Shown here: in pieces, positions 43,633-51,987 of the stretch
Position numbering within the stretch: the stretch's first letter is position 1
How the letters are laid out: each line of letters opens with the position of its first letter
DNA from: CBDCCV01 sp965215025
GTDB taxonomy: Bacteria > Bacteroidota > Rhodothermia > Rhodothermales > Salinibacteraceae
Assembly (NCBI GenBank): GCA_965215025.1
Contig: CBDCCV010000002.1
Location: forward strand, 682,001-746,000
Direction: 5' to 3'
Length of the DNA: 64,000 nucleotides
Program-made: the position numbers and the translations under genes
Notes under the pieces: generated by a model
Database searches by the model: none
Told to the model about the DNA's origin: nothing
What the model saw: the letters and a program-made list of their open reading frames with translations, nothing else

Positions 43633-45255
43633 TTAGTTCTGGTGCCCGGGTATCACCTGAAGCGCAGCGAGACCGTTTGACTGCACGTCCGGCCATCGTT
43701 TCACCATCAGCCGCTGGCGCGCAGCATCCCAGCGAAAAAGATCCGTATCGACTCCATCAGTGTTTTCCACCACTTGAAGCGCGGATTGATCTTCCGGGGC
43801 CAAGGCGAGGGTCAAGTCGCCGTATCGAACTCGGAAGCCATCCGGGTAATGACGATCCACAGGAATGAAGATCTCCGAGGGCGCGCGCGCTTCTTCCGGC
43901 CTAAACCTCATCTCGAAGTGCCGCGTTGCGAAGTCGTACCCGAACGTATGCACGACCCCCGCCACGTTCAAGGGGCGCGGCCGTGCAACGATATCGAGGA
44001 TGTACTTGCGCTCCGGCCCGAGCGCGTCGGAATCGCCGTAAAACATGGCCCACGTTTTTCGCGTCCTCGGTTCGCACTCCGCATCCGGGGTGCCCTCGCC
44101 GAGCCACCAGGCTTTCACCTGTCCGAGAACGTACCGGTCGTATACTTGCACGCTGCGCATCAGATTTTCTCTGTACGCCATCTGCTCTTCCAGGTCCGTA
44201 TCCGTCTCGCAAAACGTCGGTGGACCGTATTCGCCCATAATCATGGGCGCACCGGAGGTGGCAGCGTCTTCCAGATAATGCAGGACGGCAACGCGCGGCC
44301 GCTTGCCGTAGTAGTGAGGGGCGAATGCGATTCGCTCGCGCTGCACGGGAAAAAGGGGTTGCGCGGAAGGAAAGCCTGTCGCAATATGCTCGGCCTGCTT
44401 CACGTGATGGGACTGGTACAACGCCCATTTCTTCGGGCTGGTCGCGCGCAGCACGTCGATGACGCGATGGTAAAGCGGGATAAAGTAGTCGCGCTCGAAG
44501 GTTACGAGGTCCTTTAGCTCAGGAGTGACCTCCCAGACTCTTTTCTTCTCCGGAGTGGCTATCGGTTCGTTCAGCAGGTCGTAGCCGAACACCGCCGGCT
44601 CATCCTCGAAGCGTCCAAAAACACGCTTCCAGGCATCGACGTAGCGCTCCTGCGTCTCTTCGTCTACGAACAGCTGTCCCCAGTCCTTCTGCGTAAACCT
44701 CCCCTCCTCGCCGAGGTCATACACGGTCATCTTGAAGGTGGTCTTGAGCCCGATCTCCTTTCCCATCTCGACGAGCCTCGCCACCTTATCGAGATATTCG
44801 GGACGGAACGGATAGCCGGGCCATCCGCCGAGCTTGCCGAGCGCAAGACGGACAACCTGGAAGTTGAAGCCCAGGGACCGCATCCGTTCATAGGCTTCAG
44901 GGGGGAAATGAAGCGGCCCCTCGCCGTCTTCCGTATTTACGACCACCCCGTTCGGGATGAAATGGCGGCCGTGCTCGTCCTGAAACCACGGCCGAGGCGG
45001 CAATTCTTCAGGCACTTCGGGCAGAGCAATGGTGCCCTGCGCCAGGACAGCCACGGGACTCGACATGAGAACGGCAAACAGAAATGCTGCCTTGCCGGCA
45101 CGCGCGCCGGCGCGTATCCATTGCCCGAAGCAGATACTCACCGCACAGCGCTCATCACGCCGGTGCCGTACCGCAGACCTGAACGTGCGCCGCGATGCGC
45201 TGCGATCTCTGCGCCTGCCACTGCTCGTGGATGCGGTATCTGGAGCGGGACGCAT
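43633..45255 (-). CDS. GH5-like secreted glycoside hydrolase
   Basis: The frame is open to 45255, but the signal peptide (AAFLFAVLMSSPVAVLAQ) starts late, so a start further in (for example a GTG near 45141) is possible. The TIM-barrel signatures are GFNFQVVRLALGKLGG, FGYDLLNEPIATPEKK (acid/base Glu in NEP) and APMIMGEYGPPTFCE (nucleophile Glu). The C-terminal part carries a beta-sandwich (HFEMRFRPEEARAPSEIFIP). GH5 includes endoglycoceramidases, galactanases and glucanases; the arrangement recalls the glycosphingolipid-cleaving branch. Confidence 0.82.
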   Translation of the reverse strand: MRPAPDTASTSSGRRRDRSASRRTFRSAVRHRRDERCAVSICFGQWIRAGARAGKAAFLFAVLMSSPVAVLAQGTIALPEVPEELPPRPWFQDEHGRHFIPNGVVVNTEDGEGPLHFPPEAYERMRSLGFNFQVVRLALGKLGGWPGYPFRPEYLDKVARLVEMGKEIGLKTTFKMTVYDLGEEGRFTQKDWGQLFVDEETQERYVDAWKRVFGRFEDEPAVFGYDLLNEPIATPEKKRVWEVTPELKDLVTFERDYFIPLYHRVIDVLRATSPKKWALYQSHHVKQAEHIATGFPSAQPLFPVQRERIAFAPHYYGKRPRVAVLHYLEDAATSGAPMIMGEYGPPTFCETDTDLEEQMAYRENLMRSVQVYDRYVLGQVKAWWLGEGTPDAECEPRTRKTWAMFYGDSDALGPERKYILDIVARPRPLNVAGVVHTFGYDFATRHFEMRFRPEEARAPSEIFIPVDRHYPDGFRVRYGDLTLALAPEDQSALQVVENTDGVDTDLFRWDAARQRLMVKRWPDVQSNGLAALQVIPGHQN

Positions 45256-45404
45256 AGAATTGCCGTTCAGGTTACGGGTAACATTTGTCGTTTATTCCTG
45301 CCAGACGGAGGAAGGTCACAGAGGCCGTGACTGCGGCTTCCGTCGGCAGGTCGGTTCACCTATCGACTAAGATTCTAATCAATGGAGGGGGTCGCACCCT
45401 CGCG

Positions 45405-48305
45405 CTACTGTATCAGCTGCGCCTTGCTTCCTCTGGAGACGAAGGTGTAGTCGCCCGACCCGATCTCGTAGACGGCCCGCCCCTCTTCCATGCCTCTGAA
45501 TTCCACGCCTTCTCCGGCGGGGGCGTCTTCCTCGCGCACGTTCTCGGCGCTCGTGGCTGGCACGTAGACCGTAGCGTGCGTGTTCGCCGGGATGCTCACC
45601 TCCAACCGTACGCCTTCGGGCACGTACCGCCAGTGCGTGACGATGTCGCCACGAATCGACCGGTACTGAGCGTGCACGTCGCCGAGTTGGTAGCTCAGCT
45701 TCGGCTCTATGACGATGTGCTGAAAGGCCGATCCGTCACTGCGCGTGTCAATGCCTGCCATCGTCGCAAACATCCACGCCACCACCGAGCCGTAGGCGTA
45801 GTGGTTGAACGAATTCATTCGGGGGTCCGAGAACCCGCCTTCCTTCGTATAGCTGTCCCAGCGCTCCCAGGTGGTCGTCGCTCCGTTCATGATGGAGTAC
45901 CCCCAGGAAGGGTACGACGTGCTGGTGAGCAGCTGGTAGGCCACATCGCTGTGCCCTGTGCTCGTGAGGGCGGGCAGCAAGAGCGGCGTGCCGACGAAGC
46001 CCGTCGTAAGTCCCTTTTTCTGAACCAGGGTCGCCAAGCGGTCGCCGGCTTTCTCCCGCAACTCTTCCGGAAACAAGCCGACGTCGAAGGCCAGCGCATA
46101 TCCCGTCTGCGTGTCCCCCTTGATGCGTCCGTCGTCGCTCACGAAGGACTCGTTGAAGGCGGCCTTCACGCGCTCGTACAGCCGCTCGTAGTGCTCGGCG
46201 TCCTGCTCTTTTCCAATGGCCCTTGCCATCTCCGCCATGAGCTTCGCATCGTAGGCGTAGAAGGCCGTTGCGATCAGGTCTTTGGGCGTGGGGGTCTTGC
46301 GCGGGTGCGAGGCAGTCGGAGCCAGCCAGTCGCCGTAGTCATTACCGTAGCTGGGTACGATGTGGTCGCTCTTGTCGTACTCGCCCCCGTCGTACTCATC
46401 GCTGACGCGCCGCAGGAAGTCCATGAACCGCTTCATGCCCTCGTATCGCTCGCGGATCACGCGCTCATCCCCGTAGGCTCTGTAGAGCATGTAGGGAACC
46501 TTGACTCCGGCATCCGACCAGGCGGGTGAGTAGCTCGGGCCGGTAGCGAAGGGAGCAGGGGCATACGTCGGGTACGCCCCGTCGGGCATGTCTTCGACTT
46601 CTATGTACTGCTGGTTGCGCGCCTGCAGCCTGTCCTCCCGTGGGTACTGCGCGTCCTCCACGTCTACCAGCCACTTGGCGTAAAAGCCGGCCACGTCCGA
46701 GTTGTAGATAGCCGCTCGGATGAAGGCCACGGCGTCGCCGGTCCACCCCATGCGCTCATCGCGCGCAGGCGTGTCGGTGGGCACGTCCAGAAAGTTGGAG
46801 CGCTGCGACCACGTCGCGTTCTTGAAGATCTGGTCGACGAGGGGATGCGAGGTTTCGAGTTCGCTCGTCATCGGCAAGGCCGAGCGTATCACAATGCCGG
46901 TGATGTCCTCCGGCTGCAACTCTCCGGGATAGCCTGCGATCTCCACGTAGCGGAAGCCGTGAAACGTGAACTGCGGCTCCCACACCTCTTGTGCCCTACC
47001 GTGAAGCACGTACGTGTCGGTGGCACGCGCCAGACGCAGGTTCTCCGTCATCAGCGAGCCATCCTGATGCAGCATCTCGCCGTAGCGCAGCACCACTTTT
47101 TCGCCTGTTTCTCCGCCCGGCATCCGCAGGCGCACGCGACCGGCAAAGTTCTGCCCCATGTCTACGATGTACTTGCCGTTCTCCCGCTCGGTGATCTCGA
47201 CGGGCTGTAGCTTTTCCATCCGTTGCACTGTAACGGTCGGATAGGCCTCCACCTTGCCATGCTCCGGATTCATTTTCACCACCGGCTCCCAAGACGCGTC
47301 GTCGTAACCGCTGCGGTCCCATCCCGGCATTTCGTCCAAGGCGTTGTATGTGGTCCCCATCAAGATGCTCGCCTCTTTCAACGGTCCAGTGGACGCTTTC
47401 CAGCGGTCGTCGGTGGTCACGACCTGCTTATCTCCGTTCTCGTACGTGACTTCGAGCTGCGCGTAAAGCGCCGGGTGCGGACCGTACATTTCGCGCGGCG
47501 TGGGAAAATTGCCTTTCAGGGCAAAGCCGACGTACCCCGCATACCAGCCGTCCGCAAGAATAGCCCCCAGCGCATTTTTCCCCTCCTCCACCATCTCGGT
47601 AACGTCGTAGGTGTTGTAATAGAGGCGCTTGTGGTAGTCCGTCCAGCCCGGTGTGAAATAGGACTTTCCGACGCGCTCGCCGTTGAGGCGCATTTCGTAG
47701 AGCCCCAGCGCCGTGGCGTAAAGCGTGGCGCGCTTTACTTCTCCCTCGGTCTCGAAGCTTCGGCGCAGGTACGGGCTCGGCGGGAGATCGAGCGAGTCCT
47801 CGTTAACATTTTCGACATCCTCGAGCGGATAGCCAATCCACTGCGCCTGCCAGTCGTCGGGCCGCAGCAGCCCCATGGACCACATAGAAACGCTGCTCCA
47901 CGCGGAGGGCGCTCCCTCCTCGTCCCACACGCGCACCTTCCAGTAGCAGCGCTGGCGCGAAGCCAGTTCCTCGCCTGCATATTCGATGTTCGTCGTTCGG
48001 TCGGAACGCACCTTTCCGGAGTCCCACAAGTCCGCCTCATCGTTGCTTAGCTTCTCGGGGGTGCTGGCCACCAGAATGCGGTAGGCGCTTTGCTCCTTCG
48101 CACGCTCCTGCGACATCAAGATCCAGCTCAGGCGCGGCGGATCTGCGTCGAGCCCCAGCGGGCGCTCGCGGTATTCCACGCGCAGCCGGTCGATGCTCAA
48201 GGGGGCCCAAGCCGTGAAGCTAGCAAAGCCCACGCACAACGCTGCACACAACAGAATCAGCAGCCCTGCCGAAAGATGAGCACGCCTAATGACGGAAGTC
48301 TCCAT
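45405..48305 (-). CDS. Alpha-L-rhamnosidase, GH78
   Basis: The ATG at 48305 (METSVIRRAHLSAGLLILLC) gives a signal peptide. The domain order is that of GH78: an Fn3-like start (EYRERPLGLDADPPRLSWIL), beta-sandwich carbohydrate-binding domains (LYATALGLYEMRLNGERVGK, YFTPGWTDYHKRLYYNTYDV), VDMGQNFAGRVRLRM, then the alpha/alpha barrel with the catalytic-acid motif ARDERMGWTGDAVAFIRAAI and GYSIMNGATTTWERWDSY, and a C-terminal beta domain (GDIVTHWRYVPEGVRLEVSI). GH78 enzymes release terminal alpha-L-rhamnose. A candidate operator lies about 93 bases upstream. 966 residues. Confidence 0.93.
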   Translation of the reverse strand: METSVIRRAHLSAGLLILLCAALCVGFASFTAWAPLSIDRLRVEYRERPLGLDADPPRLSWILMSQERAKEQSAYRILVASTPEKLSNDEADLWDSGKVRSDRTTNIEYAGEELASRQRCYWKVRVWDEEGAPSAWSSVSMWSMGLLRPDDWQAQWIGYPLEDVENVNEDSLDLPPSPYLRRSFETEGEVKRATLYATALGLYEMRLNGERVGKSYFTPGWTDYHKRLYYNTYDVTEMVEEGKNALGAILADGWYAGYVGFALKGNFPTPREMYGPHPALYAQLEVTYENGDKQVVTTDDRWKASTGPLKEASILMGTTYNALDEMPGWDRSGYDDASWEPVVKMNPEHGKVEAYPTVTVQRMEKLQPVEITERENGKYIVDMGQNFAGRVRLRMPGGETGEKVVLRYGEMLHQDGSLMTENLRLARATDTYVLHGRAQEVWEPQFTFHGFRYVEIAGYPGELQPEDITGIVIRSALPMTSELETSHPLVDQIFKNATWSQRSNFLDVPTDTPARDERMGWTGDAVAFIRAAIYNSDVAGFYAKWLVDVEDAQYPREDRLQARNQQYIEVEDMPDGAYPTYAPAPFATGPSYSPAWSDAGVKVPYMLYRAYGDERVIRERYEGMKRFMDFLRRVSDEYDGGEYDKSDHIVPSYGNDYGDWLAPTASHPRKTPTPKDLIATAFYAYDAKLMAEMARAIGKEQDAEHYERLYERVKAAFNESFVSDDGRIKGDTQTGYALAFDVGLFPEELREKAGDRLATLVQKKGLTTGFVGTPLLLPALTSTGHSDVAYQLLTSTSYPSWGYSIMNGATTTWERWDSYTKEGGFSDPRMNSFNHYAYGSVVAWMFATMAGIDTRSDGSAFQHIVIEPKLSYQLGDVHAQYRSIRGDIVTHWRYVPEGVRLEVSIPANTHATVYVPATSAENVREEDAPAGEGVEFRGMEEGRAVYEIGSGDYTFVSRGSKAQLIQ

Positions 48306-48397
48306 GGTCGAGCGAGAAGAGTTCAACGATTCGAGTTGCCTATCCTCCAATGCACCAAGCAGTGCGGCCCCGATTTTATCGGGCCGAACGGACAGGC

Positions 48398-48412
48398 AAT
48401 GAACGTTTGTTC
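48398..48412. promoter_or_regulatory. Candidate operator upstream of the GH78 gene
   Basis: AATGAACGTTTGTTC (plus strand) differs by one base from the site ahead of the GH127 gene (AATGAACGCTTGTTC), in the opposite orientation relative to its gene. It adjoins an AT-rich stretch at 48415-48442 that could hold the promoter. Confidence 0.6.
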
Positions 48413-48525
48413 GTTTTCGATATATAGTTCATAGATATTGTAAAGGCGCGCAGGGCCAATATCAAGACAGTGTCAACGACCAAATGGTGGGCAGGACAAA
48501 ATGGAGTTTATCCAGGGGGCGAGAG

Positions 48526-49989
48526 TTAATCCTTCCTGCCTACCGTTTGGCTGAGGCGGCGGGGAGCATTCTTGCGGTTCCATGTCTTCCATTGGGTTTT
48601 CAGCTTTTGGAGTTGTGCTGGCTGTGCCTTTGCGAGATCAGCCGTCTCGGTTACGTCCTTTGCCAGATTGTACAGGCGGTCTTCCGAGCGCATGCGCACC
48701 CACTTCATATCGCCGACACGCGCAGCGGACTGGTTGCCGTAGTACGGGAAGTCCCAGAAGAACGCGCGCCTCGGAAGCGGCTCTTTGCTGAAGAGAAGGT
48801 CTGTCAGGTCCATGCCGGGAAGTTCCTGCGTGACCTCTGCTCCCGCCACTTCGCTAAACGTGGGATACAGATCGAGCGTGATGATCGGCTCGTCGATGAC
48901 TGTGCCTGCCGGGATGCGGCCCGGCCACGAGGCGAAGAACGGAACGCGGACCCCGCCCTCCCAGAGCTGCCCCTTCGAACCGCGCAGTGGCTCGTTGCTC
49001 GCTCCGTTCTCGGAAAACTGCGGGATGTACGAGCCGCCGTTGTCGCTGAGGAACACGATGAGTGTGTTTTCTCTCGCCCCAGTCTTGCGCAGGGTGCCGA
49101 GCACCTGCCCGACGGCGTCGTCCATCGCCATGACCATAGCGGCGTAGATCGACCGCTTCGGGTCTTCGATGTGCTGGGTTTTCTTAAGATACGACTCCGG
49201 TGCTTGAAGCGGCGTGTGCGGAGCGTTGAACGCCAGCATCAGAAAGAACGGATCGCGCTCCCCTTCGCGCTGCCGAAGAAACGACGACGCCCGATCTGCC
49301 AGGGCGAAGGTGAGGTACTGGTCCAGCTCGGCGGGCTCGTTGTCACCCTGGACGATGGGGCCGAACGCGCGGTCGTTCACCCTGAAGTAGGAGTGTACGC
49401 CGCCGAGAAATCCGTAGAACTCGTCGAAGCCTCGCTGGAGGGGTCGGTACCGCTTCTCTTCACCGAGATGCCACTTTCCGTAGTACGCGGTTTTGTAGCC
49501 TGCATCTTTGAGGTTGGTGGCAATGGTGCGCTCATCAGTCGGGAGTCCCCACTCTGCCCCTGGCGGGGTATTGCCGACGTACCCGAAGCGGTCCTGATAC
49601 TGGCCGACCATGAGGCCCGCACGCGAAGGGCCGCACACCGGGCTCGTCACGTAGGCGTTGGTGAACCGTGCGCCCCGCTCGGCGATGCTGTCGATGTGGG
49701 GGGTCGCAAACTGCGTGGCGCCGTGGACGCCGAGGTCAGCGTACCCGAGGTCATCGGCCACGATAAGGACGATATTGGGCGCTCGAGCGGCCTCTCGCTC
49801 GGCGCCGTCCGCTGCCGCTACTGGAGGCCGCTGCCCGCCGGTGTCGGGCGCGCGTTCCTCCGGCCCATCCCCCAGGAGGGCCGGGGGCGTAGAACAGCCG
49901 AGGGTCGCAACGCACACTGCGGCGAGCGCGAGTATGCACCAGTTGCAGGAAAGCGCCTTACGAAAGGCCATGGGAGATTCCTTCATCAC
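48526..49989 (-). CDS. Family S1 sulfatase (no. 7), lipoprotein
   Basis: A lipoprotein signal ends in CVATLGC (Cys32). The core shows NIVLIVADDLGYADLGVHGA, CGPSRAGLMVGQYQDRFGY (Cys119), YYGKWHLGEEKRYRPLQRG, LMLAFNAPHTPLQAPESYL and VFLSDNGGSYIPQFSENGAS. 487 residues. The form of these blocks is that of the galactosamine/glucosamine sulfatase-like branch, common in polysaccharide loci. It ends about 220 bases from the GH78 start, so the GH78 gene may have its own promoter. Confidence 0.92.
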   Translation of the reverse strand: MMKESPMAFRKALSCNWCILALAAVCVATLGCSTPPALLGDGPEERAPDTGGQRPPVAAADGAEREAARAPNIVLIVADDLGYADLGVHGATQFATPHIDSIAERGARFTNAYVTSPVCGPSRAGLMVGQYQDRFGYVGNTPPGAEWGLPTDERTIATNLKDAGYKTAYYGKWHLGEEKRYRPLQRGFDEFYGFLGGVHSYFRVNDRAFGPIVQGDNEPAELDQYLTFALADRASSFLRQREGERDPFFLMLAFNAPHTPLQAPESYLKKTQHIEDPKRSIYAAMVMAMDDAVGQVLGTLRKTGARENTLIVFLSDNGGSYIPQFSENGASNEPLRGSKGQLWEGGVRVPFFASWPGRIPAGTVIDEPIITLDLYPTFSEVAGAEVTQELPGMDLTDLLFSKEPLPRRAFFWDFPYYGNQSAARVGDMKWVRMRSEDRLYNLAKDVTETADLAKAQPAQLQKLKTQWKTWNRKNAPRRLSQTVGRKD

Positions 49990-50108
49990 GTAGGTTTCCT
50001 TTGGTGCTTGAGATTATATGGGCGAATATCTGCTGACGAATGCGACCGGGACCACTTGGCTGCATGCCAGCAGTCAAGCATGGTATAGGGCCAGCGGCAG
50101 CGTCGCTT

Positions 50109-51923
50109 CTATCCGTCCACTACGTCAACGGCGAACCATGTTGACGGCCCCGGCACGAGGTCGAGCGCGTCGCCGGACGTTTGGCGAACGCGCACGTTGA
50201 ACACGTCACCCGCCTCGACGGGCACGATGGCCGACTGCACGTTCTGCGTGTGGGGGCTGGGCCCGGCGGTGGGAGGTGAACCGCCGCGCTCGCACGCATG
50301 GCCACCCCCGGCAAATGGCTTGCCCCCTCTGGTGAACTGAACCTCGCGTGCACCCTCGCTATTCTCACCCCAGGCGACGTTGGCGGTCAGCTGCACGTAG
50401 TGAATGCCTCTGTTGGCCGGAACGACGACACCGCTCGCCTTGTCGCCGGCGGCTTCCTGCCAGAAGCTCTCCGTGTCATGCTCGGCCTTCCCCCAGCGCA
50501 CGGGGGCCCACTCTCCGCCGGGAGTGCGCTGGGGGCCTGCAAGCGACAGCAACGCCCCGCGATGTTCGTCTGTGGCAAAAACCGCTCCCCGGGAGGGGTC
50601 CACGATAACCGGGTCCACTGCAGTACGGGGAAGCAACACGTCCGACCGCCTGTTGAAGCGATTGCTCGCGCAGATGATCTCTTCAGCCCCGGGCGCGATG
50701 TCGATCCCTGTCCCCGTGGCGTTGAAGAGATTCTCTTTGATCTGAATGTCGTAGCAGTCGCTGTCGATCTCGATCATCTTCCGCCCCGGGTTGGTAGGAA
50801 TCTGAAAGATGTTGTCGCTGATGATTCCTCCAAAGGAGTCGATGAGTTGGATGTCGGTGTACGGCGTAGGCTCTTCATCGCGGAACACTTTGCCGTAGAG
50901 CAGGCAGTTGGTAATCTGAAAGAACTTCCGCCGCATCCGAATGCCCACGTCGAAGCAGTTGATGTGGCAGGTGTCGATCTGCACACTGGGCTCCGGGCTG
51001 GGCGTGGCGATGTCCATCCCCACGCCGCACTGCACGGCGATGCTGCGATAGAAGTTGGCGTCTTCGGGCGCCCTCGGCGTCTCGTCGGAAACGACTTCGT
51101 AGCCGGTCTTCGCCGACCACGCGTAGCAGTTCTGGAAGCTCGGCGCGTAGGAGCCGTTGGCTTGAAATGCACAGGTGGCCCCCAAGAGATCTTCGTCGGA
51201 GACGCCCGGCCCGAAGGGCCCGGCGAAGATGGCGTTCAAAAAGAGCGGGCGCCATTGGTTGAGGCTTCGGATGCCGTAGTCGAAGTAGCTCGTCTTCCGC
51301 TTCTGAGGTGCCCCCCGCACCTCCACATTTTCCACGAGGAGGTTGCGCTTGTGCAGGTTGCCCTTCGCCGGCTGCGACACTTCAAGGGCCGTTCCGCCCC
51401 CCGAGCGTCCCGTCAAAAACGAGAGATCGCGAATGGTCGTCTGCGACTGTCGGCTGCTACAGGTAAACTGAAAGACACCTTCCGAATTGTTAGAGTGGAG
51501 GTTGGAAAGACCCTGCCCGGCTCCCAGGAGGGCAAAGTCCCAGCGGCCGACCGACTTCGTCACGCGCCGGTCGAAGCGGTAGTCACCGGGCGGGACGTAA
51601 AGGACGCCTTGCCCCGCCGAGGCGATGGCGTCGATGGCATCCTCGAAGGCACCGCTGTCGTCGGTCTCGCCGTCCCCCACGGCGCCGTACTCGCGCACGT
51701 TGTAGATGCCGGTGCCTTCGATGGAGCCGAGCACGTTGCCAGAGTCCGAGTGCGACGATGCGGCCATGCCGCTGGCACAGCCGGGCAGCAGCGCGGCCAT
51801 CCCGGCCAGGCCCGCCGAGGCGAGCAGGTCTCGCCGCCCCAGCCGGCGCTTTCGGCGAGCATGGTGATCGCCCTCTGGGCACTGCTGAATGTTCTGCTCG
51901 TAGTCGTCGTGCTTCGTGGGCAT
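50109..51923 (-). CDS. Tat-exported parallel beta-helix protein with C1q-like end (paralogue 3)
   Basis: The N-terminus has the twin-arginine motif RRLGRRDLLASAGLAG followed by LLPGCAS, so it may be a Tat-lipoprotein. The beta-helix starts with GIYNVREYGAVGDGETDDSG. It shares long stretches with 41841-43595 (for example LNQWRPLFLNAIFAGPF and CHINCFDVGIRMRRKFFQIT). The C1q-like domain contains PANRGIHYVQLTANVAWG and VRQTSGDALDLVPGPSTWFA, ending VDVVDG. The pair probably arose by duplication. Likely works on the same polymer; specificity unknown. Confidence 0.85.
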   Translation of the reverse strand: MPTKHDDYEQNIQQCPEGDHHARRKRRLGRRDLLASAGLAGMAALLPGCASGMAASSHSDSGNVLGSIEGTGIYNVREYGAVGDGETDDSGAFEDAIDAIASAGQGVLYVPPGDYRFDRRVTKSVGRWDFALLGAGQGLSNLHSNNSEGVFQFTCSSRQSQTTIRDLSFLTGRSGGGTALEVSQPAKGNLHKRNLLVENVEVRGAPQKRKTSYFDYGIRSLNQWRPLFLNAIFAGPFGPGVSDEDLLGATCAFQANGSYAPSFQNCYAWSAKTGYEVVSDETPRAPEDANFYRSIAVQCGVGMDIATPSPEPSVQIDTCHINCFDVGIRMRRKFFQITNCLLYGKVFRDEEPTPYTDIQLIDSFGGIISDNIFQIPTNPGRKMIEIDSDCYDIQIKENLFNATGTGIDIAPGAEEIICASNRFNRRSDVLLPRTAVDPVIVDPSRGAVFATDEHRGALLSLAGPQRTPGGEWAPVRWGKAEHDTESFWQEAAGDKASGVVVPANRGIHYVQLTANVAWGENSEGAREVQFTRGGKPFAGGGHACERGGSPPTAGPSPHTQNVQSAIVPVEAGDVFNVRVRQTSGDALDLVPGPSTWFAVDVVDG

Positions 51924-51987
51924 GATGCTTTGATTCTGGAAGATTGCGTTGGCGGAACCGGTCTCGTGTCGAAGTGCGGGCGCGCTT

